From CAG-791 sp963650385 (GTDB lineage: Bacteria; Bacillota; Clostridia; Lachnospirales; Lachnospiraceae), in contig CAVJLL010000007.1 in the NCBI GenBank assembly GCA_963650385.1, positions 12,828-76,827 of the forward strand: a stretch of DNA of 64,000 nucleotides. Direction: 5' to 3'. Below, one piece after another: positions 24,873 through 33,149 of the stretch; position 1 is the first letter of the stretch; each line of letters starts with the position of its first letter. Position numbers and translations under genes: made by a program. The notes beneath the pieces are model-generated. The model worked only from the letters and a program-made list of their open reading frames with translations. It was not told where the DNA came from and made no database searches.

Positions 24873-24925
24873 GAGAAGCGCAGTTTTGGCCAGACAACGA
24901 CAATTATATAGGATTGGAGGCCGCA

Positions 24926-25270
24926 ATGCACGAACTTCCCATAATCCAGGGGCTTCTTGAAACCGCCGTTCAGGCTGCCTGCCAGGAGAAGCTGGCGGCG
25001 GTAACCTGTGTCACGGTGCGCGTCGGTGAGCTCTCGGATCTGGTGGACGAATGTATGCAGCTGTACTGGGAGACCGCCGGAACGGGCACCGTCTGTGAGG
25101 GTGCCGCACTCCGAATCCGCAGAGATCCCTGCATATTGTCCTGCCGCGCCTGCGGCCGCCGTTTTCCGCATGCCGGGAGCTTTTCGTGTCCGTACTGCGG
25201 CGGCGATGCGTCGCTGGTCCGGGGAACCGGCACGGGCTGTATCATCGAGAGCATCGAGGGTGAGACATAA
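24926..25270 (+). CDS. hypA: Hydrogenase/urease nickel incorporation protein HypA-like
   Basis: A 114-residue protein from the ATG at 24926 with GGAGG 5 nt upstream. It opens MHELPIIQGLLE; the Met-His-Glu start binds nickel in HypA. The zinc-binding domain has two CxxC pairs, CRACGRRF and CPYC. HypA delivers nickel to [NiFe]-hydrogenase or urease precursors with HypB. No hydrogenase, urease or hypB gene lies in this window, so its client is elsewhere. It heads the plus-strand run hypA-apt-exoA-mrp. Confidence 0.9.
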   Translation: MHELPIIQGLLETAVQAACQEKLAAVTCVTVRVGELSDLVDECMQLYWETAGTGTVCEGAALRIRRDPCILSCRACGRRFPHAGSFSCPYCGGDASLVRGTGTGCIIESIEGET

Positions 25271-25319
25271 ACACCACATTCATGGCTGTGCTGCCGGCAC
25301 AGCCGCAGGAGGATGAACC

Positions 25320-25850
25320 ATGAAGAAAGACAATCTGAAAGACTACGTACTGACCATTCCGGACTTTCCGCAGAAGGGCATCATGTTCCGTGATGTCACC
25401 ACGGTTGCTCAGGATCCCGACGGTCTGCGCATGGCAATTGATGAGATGCAGGATCTGGTAAAGGACGTCGACTTTGACGTCGTGGTCGGTGCCGAATCCA
25501 GAGGCTTTATTTTCGGCACGCCCATTGCCTACAACCTGCACAAGCCGATGGTGCTGATCCGCAAGAAGGGCAAGCTTCCCCGCAAGACCGTTTCCGTTGA
25601 CTATGCTCTGGAATACGGCACTGCCACTCTGGAGATGCATGTGGACTCCATCCAGCCCGGACAGAAGGTCCTGATCGTGGATGATCTGATGGCAACCGGC
25701 GGCACAGCAAAGGCAATGATCGATCTGGTAGAGAAGCTCGGCGGCAAGGTCGCAGGCGTTCTTGTTCTCATGGAACTGGAAGGACTGAACGGCCGCGCAG
25801 CGATCGCTCCGTATCCGCTGTTCTCCGCCATCAAGTACGAGGGCAAATAA
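25320..25850 (+). CDS. apt: Adenine phosphoribosyltransferase
   Basis: A 176-residue purine salvage enzyme that converts adenine and PRPP to AMP. The PRPP-binding motif VLIVDDLMATGGTAKAM is near residue 120, and the N-terminal IPDFPQKGIMFRDVTT and VGAESRGFIFGTPIAY are diagnostic of Apt. The start is preceded by AGGAGGATGAACC. It is followed after 6 bp by the exonuclease gene. Confidence 0.97.
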   Translation: MKKDNLKDYVLTIPDFPQKGIMFRDVTTVAQDPDGLRMAIDEMQDLVKDVDFDVVVGAESRGFIFGTPIAYNLHKPMVLIRKKGKLPRKTVSVDYALEYGTATLEMHVDSIQPGQKVLIVDDLMATGGTAKAMIDLVEKLGGKVAGVLVLMELEGLNGRAAIAPYPLFSAIKYEGK

Positions 25851-25856
25851 TCGCCT

Positions 25857-26621
25857 ATGAGCAAGAAATTCATTTCCTGGAACGTAAACGGCCTGCGTGC
25901 CTGCATCGGCAAGAATACCTTCTATGAATTCCTGCAGCAGGAAGCGCCGGATGCCATCTGTCTCCAGGAAACCAAGCTGCAGGAAGGGCAGATTCAGGTG
26001 GACCTGCCCGGGTATCACCAATACTGGAATTATGCCGTCAAAAAAGGATATTCCGGCACGGCCATCTTTACCCGGGAGGAGCCTTTGTCGGTGCAGTACG
26101 GCATCGGAATCCCAGAGCACGACCAGGAAGGGCGGGTGATCACACTGGAATATCCCGCCTACTATCTGATCACCGTGTATGTGCCCAATTCCAAGCAGGA
26201 GCTGGAGCGCCTTTCCTACCGCATGGTCTGGGAGGACGCCTTCCTTTCCTACATCAAGGAGCTGGAGAAGTCCAAGCCCGTCATATACTGCGGTGATCTG
26301 AACGTTGCCCACCGGGAAATCGATCTGAAGAATCCTTCCTCCAATCACCACAATGCCGGCTTCACCGATGAGGAGCGCGGGAAGATGACCACGGTTCTGT
26401 CCAGCGGTTTTGTGGATACCTGGCGGTATTTTCACCCGGACACGGCCGGCGTCTATTCCTGGTGGTCCTACCGGTTTCATGCAAGGCAGAAGAATGCCGG
26501 TTGGCGGATCGACTATTTTATCGTTTCAGAAGCTCTGGTTCCGAAGCTTTGCGATGCAGCAATCTATACCGACGTCCTCGGGTCCGATCATTGCCCGGTC
26601 GGCCTGCAGATCGATGTCTGA
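25857..26621 (+). CDS. Exodeoxyribonuclease III / AP endonuclease (ExoA type)
   Basis: A 254-residue metal-dependent phosphodiesterase of base-excision repair. Motifs in order are SWNVNGLRA, LQETKLQ (metal-binding Glu), KKGYSGTAIFTR, YVPNS, CGDLNVAH (catalytic Asp/Asn), the NAGWRIDYFIVS motif and GSDHCPVG with the catalytic Asp-His. The length equals that of Bacillus/Streptococcus ExoA. It lies close behind apt. Confidence 0.96.
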   Translation: MSKKFISWNVNGLRACIGKNTFYEFLQQEAPDAICLQETKLQEGQIQVDLPGYHQYWNYAVKKGYSGTAIFTREEPLSVQYGIGIPEHDQEGRVITLEYPAYYLITVYVPNSKQELERLSYRMVWEDAFLSYIKELEKSKPVIYCGDLNVAHREIDLKNPSSNHHNAGFTDEERGKMTTVLSSGFVDTWRYFHPDTAGVYSWWSYRFHARQKNAGWRIDYFIVSEALVPKLCDAAIYTDVLGSDHCPVGLQIDV

Positions 26622-26625
26622 CGCT

Positions 26626-26650
26626 GCGCAAATGGGCTTTGAATAGTTGT
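26626..26650. repeat. Degenerate copy of the dispersed GAATAGTTAC half-palindrome
   Basis: GCGCAAATGGGCTTTGAATAGTTG, just past the exonuclease stop, resembles the right half of the element at 50300-50348. Similarity is partial. Confidence 0.4.
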
Positions 26651-26675
26651 GTTTTTGGTATAAAGGGAGATTGTT

Positions 26676-27512
26676 ATGTCAGAAGAAAAGAAAACAGCCG
26701 ACGGAAAGATTCCGATGCCGGTTGCCAATTTTAAGGTGGATGCCAATCCCGGCAGCCATGTCCGGAAGATGATCGGTGTTGTCAGCGGAAAAGGCGGTGT
26801 CGGAAAGTCCTCCGTTACCGGTCTTTGCGCATTGTGGTCGCTTCGCCACGGCTATCGCACCGCTGTCATGGACTGCGATATTACCGGTCCCAGCATCCCC
26901 CGCATGTTCGGTGTCTCCAGTGAGGACATCAGCGTAGAGGGTGTACGTCCGGACGGCGAGGGCGGCACGCTGATCCCCGCAGAAACCTCCACCGGCATCA
27001 AGATCATGTCCATGAACCTCCTCATGGAGAATGAGGAGCAGCCGGTTATCTGGAGAGGTCCCATTGTTGCCGGCGTGGTCAAGCAGTTCTGGACCGATGT
27101 TAAATGGGGCGATGTCGATTACATGTTCGTGGATATGCCGCCCGGAACCGGCGATGTTCCGCTGACCGTATTCCAGTCCCTTCCCCTGGACGGCATCCTG
27201 ATCGTGACAACGCCGCAGGATCTGGTTTCCATGATCGTGAAAAAGGCCGTTCACATGGCCAGGGATATGAAGGTGCCGATTCTGGGCATCGTTGAGAACA
27301 TGAGCTATGTTTCCTGTCCGCATTGCGGCGAAAAGGTGTACATGTTCGGAGAAAGTCACGCCGAGGAGGTTGCAAAGAGCGAGGGAACGGTACTGGTTGA
27401 ATCGCTTCCCATTGATCCCGATCTGGCACATGCCATGGACACCGGCGCGATTGAGTTCTATGAAACCAACGCTCTGGAAAAGCTCTCCGAGGTTCTTCCG
27501 TCTCCGGAATAA
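26676..27512 (+). CDS. Mrp/NBP35-type P-loop ATPase (Fe-S carrier/assembly)
   Basis: A 278-residue ATPase of the ParA/MinD superfamily. The deviant Walker A is VVSGKGGVGKSSV near 30; the family signature VDYMFVDMPPGTGDVPLTVFQSLP is central. The CPHC motif in NMSYVSCPHCGEKVYMFG supplies the two Cys that bridge an Fe-S cluster in ApbC/Mrp dimers. AAAGGGAGATTGTT precedes the ATG. There is no N-terminal DUF59 domain, consistent with the short clostridial form. Confidence 0.95.
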   Translation: MSEEKKTADGKIPMPVANFKVDANPGSHVRKMIGVVSGKGGVGKSSVTGLCALWSLRHGYRTAVMDCDITGPSIPRMFGVSSEDISVEGVRPDGEGGTLIPAETSTGIKIMSMNLLMENEEQPVIWRGPIVAGVVKQFWTDVKWGDVDYMFVDMPPGTGDVPLTVFQSLPLDGILIVTTPQDLVSMIVKKAVHMARDMKVPILGIVENMSYVSCPHCGEKVYMFGESHAEEVAKSEGTVLVESLPIDPDLAHAMDTGAIEFYETNALEKLSEVLPSPE

Positions 27513-27534
27513 GCCTCTGCCGGAGAACTCCGGC

Positions 27535-27573
27535 GGGAGGCGGTAAACGGTTACAGTCTTCGAACCGCCTCCC
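27535..27573. other. Inverted repeat at the convergent mrp/SDR junction
   Basis: GGGAGGCGGT (27535-27544) and ACCGCCTCCC (27564-27573) are perfectly complementary across 19 bp, overlapping the last codons of the SDR gene. A smaller GCCGGAG/CTCCGGC hairpin lies at 27519-27534. No T-tract follows, so transcription termination is only possible, not shown. Confidence 0.4.
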
Positions 27574-28360
27574 ACGCGAGCAGGAGAACATCGATCGGAA
27601 ACAGCTTTCGGACAAAGCGGTGCAGCGTGCTGACCGGTCCCGGTGTCGACACCGGCATGCGCAGTGCCGCATCCGTGAGCGCATGCCGCACCACATCCTC
27701 TTTTCGGGAAGCCAGGGGATAATCTGCAATTTCCGGATCGTCCCCCTCGCTTTTACGGTCTGCCAGCGATATAAATTCCGTATCCTTCACCCAATAGGGA
27801 CACACAGCGGTAACGTAAATACCAAGCGGCAGCAATTCCACACGAAGTGCTCTGCTGTAGTGATACAGAAACGCTTTCGTGGCTGCATAGACATTCAGTC
27901 TGGTGATCGGCTGAAAGGCCGCCGTGGAGCATATCTCCAGAATCCTGCTGTTCTTCTTCATATAAGGCAGAACCAGCTGTGTAAGATCCACCGCCGCACG
28001 GCAGTTCAGATCAATCATTCCGTCCAGCTCGTCCAGCGTCTGATCCATTGTTCGTCCGATCCTGCCGAAGCCGGCCGCGTTAATCAGCATCAGAACCTCA
28101 GGATTTTCTCTCTCAAGGAGCTCTGCGAGGGCATCGATGGAATCCTTCTGCGTAAGATCCATCGGCAGAACATGCAGCGGGATCGATGTCACCTCTGCAA
28201 GTGCATGCAACCGATCTTCCCGTCTGGCAATGACCCACAGCTCCTCCGGACACGCTTCAAACAGGGCATTCTCTCCCCTGCAGGCGCCCTCCAGCTGACG
28301 GACAAATTCCTGTCCCAGCCCGCTGGATGCCCCGGTTACCACCGCAATCTTCTTTCCCAT
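27551..28360 (-). CDS. Short-chain dehydrogenase/reductase (SDR family)
   Basis: A 269-residue classical SDR from the ATG at 28360, chosen because AAAGGAG lies 7 nt upstream. The cofactor motif TGASSGLGQEF is near residue 10, NAAG is in LMLINAAGFGRIG, and the catalytic set is Ser in CSTAAFQP with YAATK. An Arg-Arg after the second beta strand (VIARREDRL) suggests NADPH. The C-terminal RFVRKLFPIDVLLLAWE is hydrophobic, as in several membrane-associated SDRs. Substrate unknown. It follows coaX on the same strand. Confidence 0.88.
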   Translation of the reverse strand: MGKKIAVVTGASSGLGQEFVRQLEGACRGENALFEACPEELWVIARREDRLHALAEVTSIPLHVLPMDLTQKDSIDALAELLERENPEVLMLINAAGFGRIGRTMDQTLDELDGMIDLNCRAAVDLTQLVLPYMKKNSRILEICSTAAFQPITRLNVYAATKAFLYHYSRALRVELLPLGIYVTAVCPYWVKDTEFISLADRKSEGDDPEIADYPLASRKEDVVRHALTDAALRMPVSTPGPVSTLHRFVRKLFPIDVLLLAWEAVRRL

Positions 28361-28393
28361 CGCTCGTCTCCTTTCCTCCATGATAATAATGAT

Positions 28394-29197
28394 TCAGACC
28401 CTGCCGGTCCGCTTTCTGCTCTTCGCAGCCTCATTGGTGCGGTAAATATGCCCCAGTCCCTTCAGCAGCAGACGATTATCAATCGTAATCTCATGCCGAC
28501 AGTACGGAGCAAGGAGCTGTCCCAGTCCTCCGGTTGCAAGAATGCTCCCGACGCTTCCGCCGAGCTCTTCAATATACCGGTCAAGGACACCGTCCAGGGC
28601 ACCGGCCGATCCGAAGATGATGCCGCTCCTCATCGCGTCAATGGTGTTGGTGGAGATCACCTTCTGGGGAGCCGAATAATTGATGCTCGGCAGGAGCGAT
28701 GTCTCCTTCGTCAATGCTTCCAGGGAAATTCCTGCGCCGGGCATAATGCAGCCGCCCAGGTAATCCCCTTTTTTGTCCACAACCGTGATGGTCGTTGCCG
28801 TGCCCATATCGATGATGATGGCCGGCAGAGAATATTCTTCTTTGGCAGCGACCGCTGTCGCCACCATATCCCCGGCAATGGTGCCGGGATCATCCAGCCG
28901 TATATTCAGCCCCGTTTTGACGCCGGCGCCGACGATGACCGGCTTTGTTCCGGTAATGAGATTCACTGCCTCGGAAAACGCCGCATTCACCTGCGGAACA
29001 ACCGAGGAGATAATCGTCCCCTCAAAGCCGTGCGGATCCATCCCGGCCAGCTCCATGGCACACTTTATCTTCATTGCATACTCATAGGACGTTCCGGTTC
29101 TGTCCGTTGAAATCGATGCCGCCTGCACCACCTCATTCTCCTCGTTGATGCAGCCAATGATCGTGTGGGTATTGCCGATATCAATTGCAAGTATCAT
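28394..29197 (-). CDS. coaX: Type III pantothenate kinase
   Basis: A 267-residue CoA-biosynthesis kinase from the ATG at 29197 preceded by AAAGGAGAGG. Motifs are MILAIDIGNTHTIIGC (phosphate 1), STDRTGTSYEYAM, ISSVVPQ, GADMVATAVAA-like segment GDMVATAVAAKEEY, and IIDMGTATTITVVD with the catalytic Asp. Type III enzymes lack feedback inhibition by CoA. It follows the oppF-like gene by 73 bp, with a hairpin-forming repeat in the gap. Confidence 0.95.
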   Translation of the reverse strand: MILAIDIGNTHTIIGCINEENEVVQAASISTDRTGTSYEYAMKIKCAMELAGMDPHGFEGTIISSVVPQVNAAFSEAVNLITGTKPVIVGAGVKTGLNIRLDDPGTIAGDMVATAVAAKEEYSLPAIIIDMGTATTITVVDKKGDYLGGCIMPGAGISLEALTKETSLLPSINYSAPQKVISTNTIDAMRSGIIFGSAGALDGVLDRYIEELGGSVGSILATGGLGQLLAPYCRHEITIDNRLLLKGLGHIYRTNEAAKSRKRTGRV

Positions 29198-29220
29198 GTG
29201 CACCTCTCCTTTCCGCTTTG

Positions 29221-29263
29221 CCGCGGCATTCCGGGGAGAATTGCGCAAAAGCGAATTCTCCGG
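29221..29263 (-). repeat. Two-hairpin dispersed element, copy 1 (coaX leader)
   Basis: On the minus strand GGAGAATTCGC-TTTT-GCG(C)AATTCTCC is followed by the short palindrome TGCCGCGGCA and then the coaX ribosome binding site. A closely similar pair of hairpins occurs at 57354-57405 before the first gene of the shikimate-type operon. Confidence 0.65.
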
Positions 29264-29270
29264 CAGAAGC

Positions 29271-30275
29271 TCAGCCCTTCTGCGGCATGCAGCAGCTGAC
29301 CCAATGCGCCTCTTCTCCGGCTGCGGCCAGATTGACCGTCTCCGGAGCTCGCAGGCACGCCTCCGATGCTCTCGGACAGCGATGGTAGAAGCAGCACGCG
29401 CCCGGAGGATCTTCCCGCGCGGTCTCTAACTGCATATATTCTGCCTCTACCTCCCGCAGCGTTTTCGTTCCGTCGTCCTCAATATGACGGTTCCAGTCCG
29501 GCACGGAGGACAGGAGCAGCCTTGTGTAAGGATGCCCCGGATTCCGATACACCTCCTCGGCCGTCCCGAGCTCTACAATGCGGCCGCGATACATCACTGC
29601 AATGCGGTCACACAGATAATATACAACATTCATGTTGTGAGAAATGAACAGCATCGAAAAATTCCGCTGCTGATCAATCTCCTGAAACAGATTCAGGATC
29701 TGTGCCCCCACCGACACATCCAGTGCGGAAATCGCTTCATCGGCAATGACCAGATCCGGCTGCAGCATCAGCGCCGCACCGATGCAGACTCTCTGCCTTT
29801 GTCCTCCGGAAAGCTCTCCTGGATAGCGGTCCGCATAGGCTTCGTCGAGTCCGACCCGCTTCAGCATCTGCCGCACAGCCGCCTCCTGCTGCGCGGCCGT
29901 GCCGATGCGATGTGCGCGCAGCGGCTCCCGCATGGTAAACCCGATAGTTTTCCTGGGATTCAGTGCGCTCATGGGGTCCTGAAATACAGCCTGCACCTTC
30001 GCGCTCCTCTCCTTCCGGCCAAGCGTCTGGATGTCCGTGCCGGCTATCCGGACGGATCCCTCAAACGGAAGGAGGTTCAGGATCACATTTCCCAGCGTCG
30101 TTTTGCCGCAGCCGGATTCACCCACCAGCCCGAAAAATTCATTCCTGTAAATGGAAAAGGAGACATCCTGCAGGATCTGCTTCGTTCTGCGTGTCCCGGA
30201 AAGGCCGCGGCCTCTGTCCTCATAGCCGCTGCAGACGTGTGAGACCTCGAGGATTTTTTCTTTTTCTGCACTCAT
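29271..30275 (-). CDS. Oligopeptide/dipeptide ABC transporter ATPase, OppF-like
   Basis: A 334-residue ATPase from the ATG at 30275; the open frame extends ~100 codons upstream over the end of the oppD-like gene without a start signal. Walker A is GESGCGKTT, the signature LSGGQRQRV, Walker B LVIADEAISALD, and the H-loop LFISHNMNVV. The C-terminal oligopeptide-transporter extension carries Cys residues (CCFYHRCPRASEAC). It energises peptide uptake together with the OppD-like subunit. Confidence 0.93.
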   Translation of the reverse strand: MSAEKEKILEVSHVCSGYEDRGRGLSGTRRTKQILQDVSFSIYRNEFFGLVGESGCGKTTLGNVILNLLPFEGSVRIAGTDIQTLGRKERSAKVQAVFQDPMSALNPRKTIGFTMREPLRAHRIGTAAQQEAAVRQMLKRVGLDEAYADRYPGELSGGQRQRVCIGAALMLQPDLVIADEAISALDVSVGAQILNLFQEIDQQRNFSMLFISHNMNVVYYLCDRIAVMYRGRIVELGTAEEVYRNPGHPYTRLLLSSVPDWNRHIEDDGTKTLREVEAEYMQLETAREDPPGACCFYHRCPRASEACLRAPETVNLAAAGEEAHWVSCCMPQKG

Positions 30276-30286
30276 CTTCCAATGCC

Positions 30287-31264
30287 TCAGTAAAATTCGT
30301 GGCAATACACAACGTGTCCCTCCCGAAGGATTCGTTTCGGTGCCGGCTCCTGCCGGCATATCTCCTGCGCCTTCTCGCACCGGTCTGCAAACGGGCAGGG
30401 TGCATGGTACATCTCCACCGCCGGAACTCTCCCCGGAATGGCCCGAAGCATCTCTCCCTTGGCATCCATGTGCGGAATGGACTGCATCAGGCCCCTGGTA
30501 TATTCGTGCGCCGGATGCTGCAGAATTTCGTCCACAGGTCCCTCTTCGACAATTTTCCCTGCATACATCACCAGCACCCGGTCGCAAAGCTGCCGGACCA
30601 CCGCCAGATCATGCGAGATAAAGACGACCGTCATCCCGTATTTGCGGTTTATGTGCTTAATCAGCCGCAGAACCTTTGCCTGTACGGTTACGTCCAGAGC
30701 TGTCGTGGGCTCATCCGCGATCATGAGCTTTGGCCGGCAGATAATGGCCATCGCGATGCAGATCCGCTGCCGCATGCCGCCGGAAATCTGATGCGGATAG
30801 CAAAGATAATGCCGTTCCGTTTCCGGCAGTCCCACCTCCTCCATTACCTGAAGGACACGGCTTCGCCGCTCCTGTGCCGTAAGCTCGGGGTGATGGATGC
30901 GAAGGACCTCCTCGATCTGCGTCCCGACTCTTAAAAGCGGATTCAGGCTTGTGAGCGGCTCCTGGTAGATCATGGACAGCTCATTCCCGTTTAATTTCCT
31001 GCGCTCCCGGCTCTCCATATCCAGAAGCTCAGTATCCTCGTAACGGATACTCCCTCCGGATGCGGAAAACGATTCCGGCAAAAGTCCCATCACTGCGAGA
31101 TTGGTTATGGTCTTCCCGCAGCCGGACTCGCCTACAATGCCCAGGATCTCGCCTCTTTTCACCTCATAGGATATGTCATCCACCGCTTTATAGGTGTTCT
31201 GCCCTTCCCTTGTCACCAGTGTCAGATTCTGTACACTTAAAATTGCATCCGCTGCAGCCTTCAT
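30287..31264 (-). CDS. Oligopeptide/dipeptide ABC transporter ATPase, OppD-like
   Basis: A 325-residue ATPase from the ATG at 31264, which overlaps the permease stop as ATGA. Walker A is GESGCGKTI, the signature ISGGMRQRICIAMA, Walker B LMIADEPTTALD, the H-loop VFISHDLAVV. The C-terminal extension has the typical HPAHEYTRGLMQSIP and CPFADRCEKAQEIC. The ATP-binding subunit pairs with the OppF-like protein. Confidence 0.94.
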   Translation of the reverse strand: MKAAADAILSVQNLTLVTREGQNTYKAVDDISYEVKRGEILGIVGESGCGKTITNLAVMGLLPESFSASGGSIRYEDTELLDMESRERRKLNGNELSMIYQEPLTSLNPLLRVGTQIEEVLRIHHPELTAQERRSRVLQVMEEVGLPETERHYLCYPHQISGGMRQRICIAMAIICRPKLMIADEPTTALDVTVQAKVLRLIKHINRKYGMTVVFISHDLAVVRQLCDRVLVMYAGKIVEEGPVDEILQHPAHEYTRGLMQSIPHMDAKGEMLRAIPGRVPAVEMYHAPCPFADRCEKAQEICRQEPAPKRILREGHVVYCHEFY

Positions 31265-32061
31265 GCCAGATACCTCTTTTTCAGTCCTGCCCCGATGCAG
31301 TTGAAGGCGGCAATGGTGAGAACAATCAGAAAACCGGGTGCCAATGCGCACCACGGTGCCTGAAAGAGAATGCTCTGTGCCTCATAGAGCATCCGTCCCC
31401 AGCTCGGTGTCGGCGGCTGGATGCCCAGGCCGAGATAGCTCATGCTGGACTCCGCAAGAATCGCATTGGATAGTCCGATGATCACCGTCGACGACAGGAT
31501 CGGAATCACATTCGGAAAAATATGAACCAGCAGGAGCCGCAGATCCGAATCCCCGAAAACCCGGCAACACTTTACGAATTCCGCATTCTTGTACTGCAGC
31601 GTTCCCGCCCGGACAATCCGCGTGAAGCTCGGTATGAACATGACGCACAGCGCCGCTACAATCGTGTAATTGCCGTAGCTCATGATGGTAACAAAAACAA
31701 GGGCGATCAATATGCCGGGAAAGGAGCTGATGGCATCCATCACGCGCATGATCACAGTATCTGCCGCACCTCCGACGTAGCCGGACAAAAGTCCCAGCAC
31801 GGTACTGATAACCGTGCAGGAGGCAACGGTGCAGACCGCCACCAGCAGCGTAAAGCGTCCGCCCACAACGGCACGGGAGAATACATCCCGTCCCATGTTG
31901 TCCGTTCCCATCAGATGCTGCCAGGAGGGTGCGGCGAGCTTTGCTGTTTTGTCCATCTCATTGATTCCGTAGGGCGTCCAGAAAAACGACATCACCGCCA
32001 GGATCACAATAATACCGGCCAGGATCAGTCCCGTTCTGAGCTCCCATTTTCCGTTTTTCAT
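31261..32061 (-). CDS. Peptide ABC transporter permease, OppC/DppC-like
   Basis: A 266-residue inner-membrane protein with about six hydrophobic segments. It starts with the family motifs HLMGTDNMGRDVFSRAVVGGRFTL and carries the EAA-loop EFVKCCRVFGDSDLRLLLVHIFPNVIPIL. The family signature LSYLGLGIQPPTPSWGRML-like stretch (MSYLGLGIQPPTPSWG) is near the C-terminus. The stop codon overlaps the next ATG. Confidence 0.94.
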   Translation of the reverse strand: MKNGKWELRTGLILAGIIVILAVMSFFWTPYGINEMDKTAKLAAPSWQHLMGTDNMGRDVFSRAVVGGRFTLLVAVCTVASCTVISTVLGLLSGYVGGAADTVIMRVMDAISSFPGILIALVFVTIMSYGNYTIVAALCVMFIPSFTRIVRAGTLQYKNAEFVKCCRVFGDSDLRLLLVHIFPNVIPILSSTVIIGLSNAILAESSMSYLGLGIQPPTPSWGRMLYEAQSILFQAPWCALAPGFLIVLTIAAFNCIGAGLKKRYLA

Positions 32062-32172
32062 AAGTTCCCTCCCCGGTCTGCGCTTTGTGCAGTGCCCGGC
32101 GATGCATTCTGACGTCCGGCCGACTCACCTTCGCCGGATCTGCGCTGCATAGCAGCAAGTCCCCTGCAGTCC

Positions 32173-33114
32173 TTACGACAGCCGGATTCTCGGGTCTGCC
32201 GCCTGCACCAGCATATCCACGGCAAAGTTGGTGATGACAATAATCGCCGCAATGTATATCACCAACGTCTGTGTAAGCGGAAAATCCCTTCCTGTCACAG
32301 AGGAAATCAGAAGTCTTCCCAGCCCCGGGACAGAGAACACCTGCTCCACAATGATGCTCCCGGAAAAGACATTCGCCACCATCATACCCAGGAGCGGAAG
32401 GATGGCAACAATCGCATTCCGAAGAATATGACGGTAGAAGATTCTAGCCTCTCCTGCGCCCTTTCCCCTGGCGGTCCGCACATAATCCTTCCCGAGCTCT
32501 TCCCGCACAGCCGTTTCCACATATCTTGCCAGAATGGCTGTCTGCGGAATCGCAATCGCCAGTGCCGGGAAAATCATGTACTGCAGAAACCCCGGCAGGC
32601 TCTGTTCATAGCTAACGTAGGCCCCCGGGGTAAACAGATGCAGCACCAGTCCGAAAATCCACATGAGCAGTACGCTCAGGAAAAATTCCGGAAAGGACAA
32701 CCCCAGTATATTCAGGGCTGTCAGTCCTGCCTGCGCCGCCGGATGTTTCCTTCCGGCCATGAAAATGCCGAGCGGGATGGCGGTCACCACGGTCAGGACA
32801 ATTGCCATCGCGCCCAGCAGCAGCGTCACCTGCATGTGTCCGCGCATCAGCTCCTTCACCGGCATGGAATAGCGGATGGACGTGCCGAAGTCTCCGTGCA
32901 GCAGTCCCTTTATCCAGTTTGTATACTGCTGCCAGAGCGGAAGATTGGTTCCCAGCTGGGTCCGCAGTGCGTCCAGCTTCTCCTCGGAAGCGGTTGTTCC
33001 GAGAATCAGCTGGGCGGGATCACCGGGAATGATGTGAAATGCGCCAAACGACAGAAGCGAGATCAGTACAAGGGTAAGAAGTAAAATGAAAATCTTTTTA
33101 ATAACGTACCGCAT
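32173..33114 (-). CDS. Peptide ABC transporter permease, OppB/DppB-like
   Basis: A 313-residue permease with six hydrophobic segments. The N-terminal segment FGAFHIIPGDPAQLILG is characteristic, as are LHGDFGTSIRYSMPV, the EAA region REELGKDYVRTARGKGAGEARIFYRHILRNAI, and VEQVFSVPGLGRLLISSV. A 111-bp gap separates it from the OppC-like gene, unusually long for this operon type; I see no other gene there. Confidence 0.94.
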   Translation of the reverse strand: MRYVIKKIFILLLTLVLISLLSFGAFHIIPGDPAQLILGTTASEEKLDALRTQLGTNLPLWQQYTNWIKGLLHGDFGTSIRYSMPVKELMRGHMQVTLLLGAMAIVLTVVTAIPLGIFMAGRKHPAAQAGLTALNILGLSFPEFFLSVLLMWIFGLVLHLFTPGAYVSYEQSLPGFLQYMIFPALAIAIPQTAILARYVETAVREELGKDYVRTARGKGAGEARIFYRHILRNAIVAILPLLGMMVANVFSGSIIVEQVFSVPGLGRLLISSVTGRDFPLTQTLVIYIAAIIVITNFAVDMLVQAADPRIRLS

Positions 33115-33149
33115 AATTCAGGAATCCCCTTATCTGCCGTGCCTGCTGC

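Noticed and set aside
25242..26480. A 412-codon minus-strand frame opposite apt and the exonuclease gene
   Set aside because: It spans two convincing plus-strand genes and their junction and has no family resemblance, so it is an antisense shadow.
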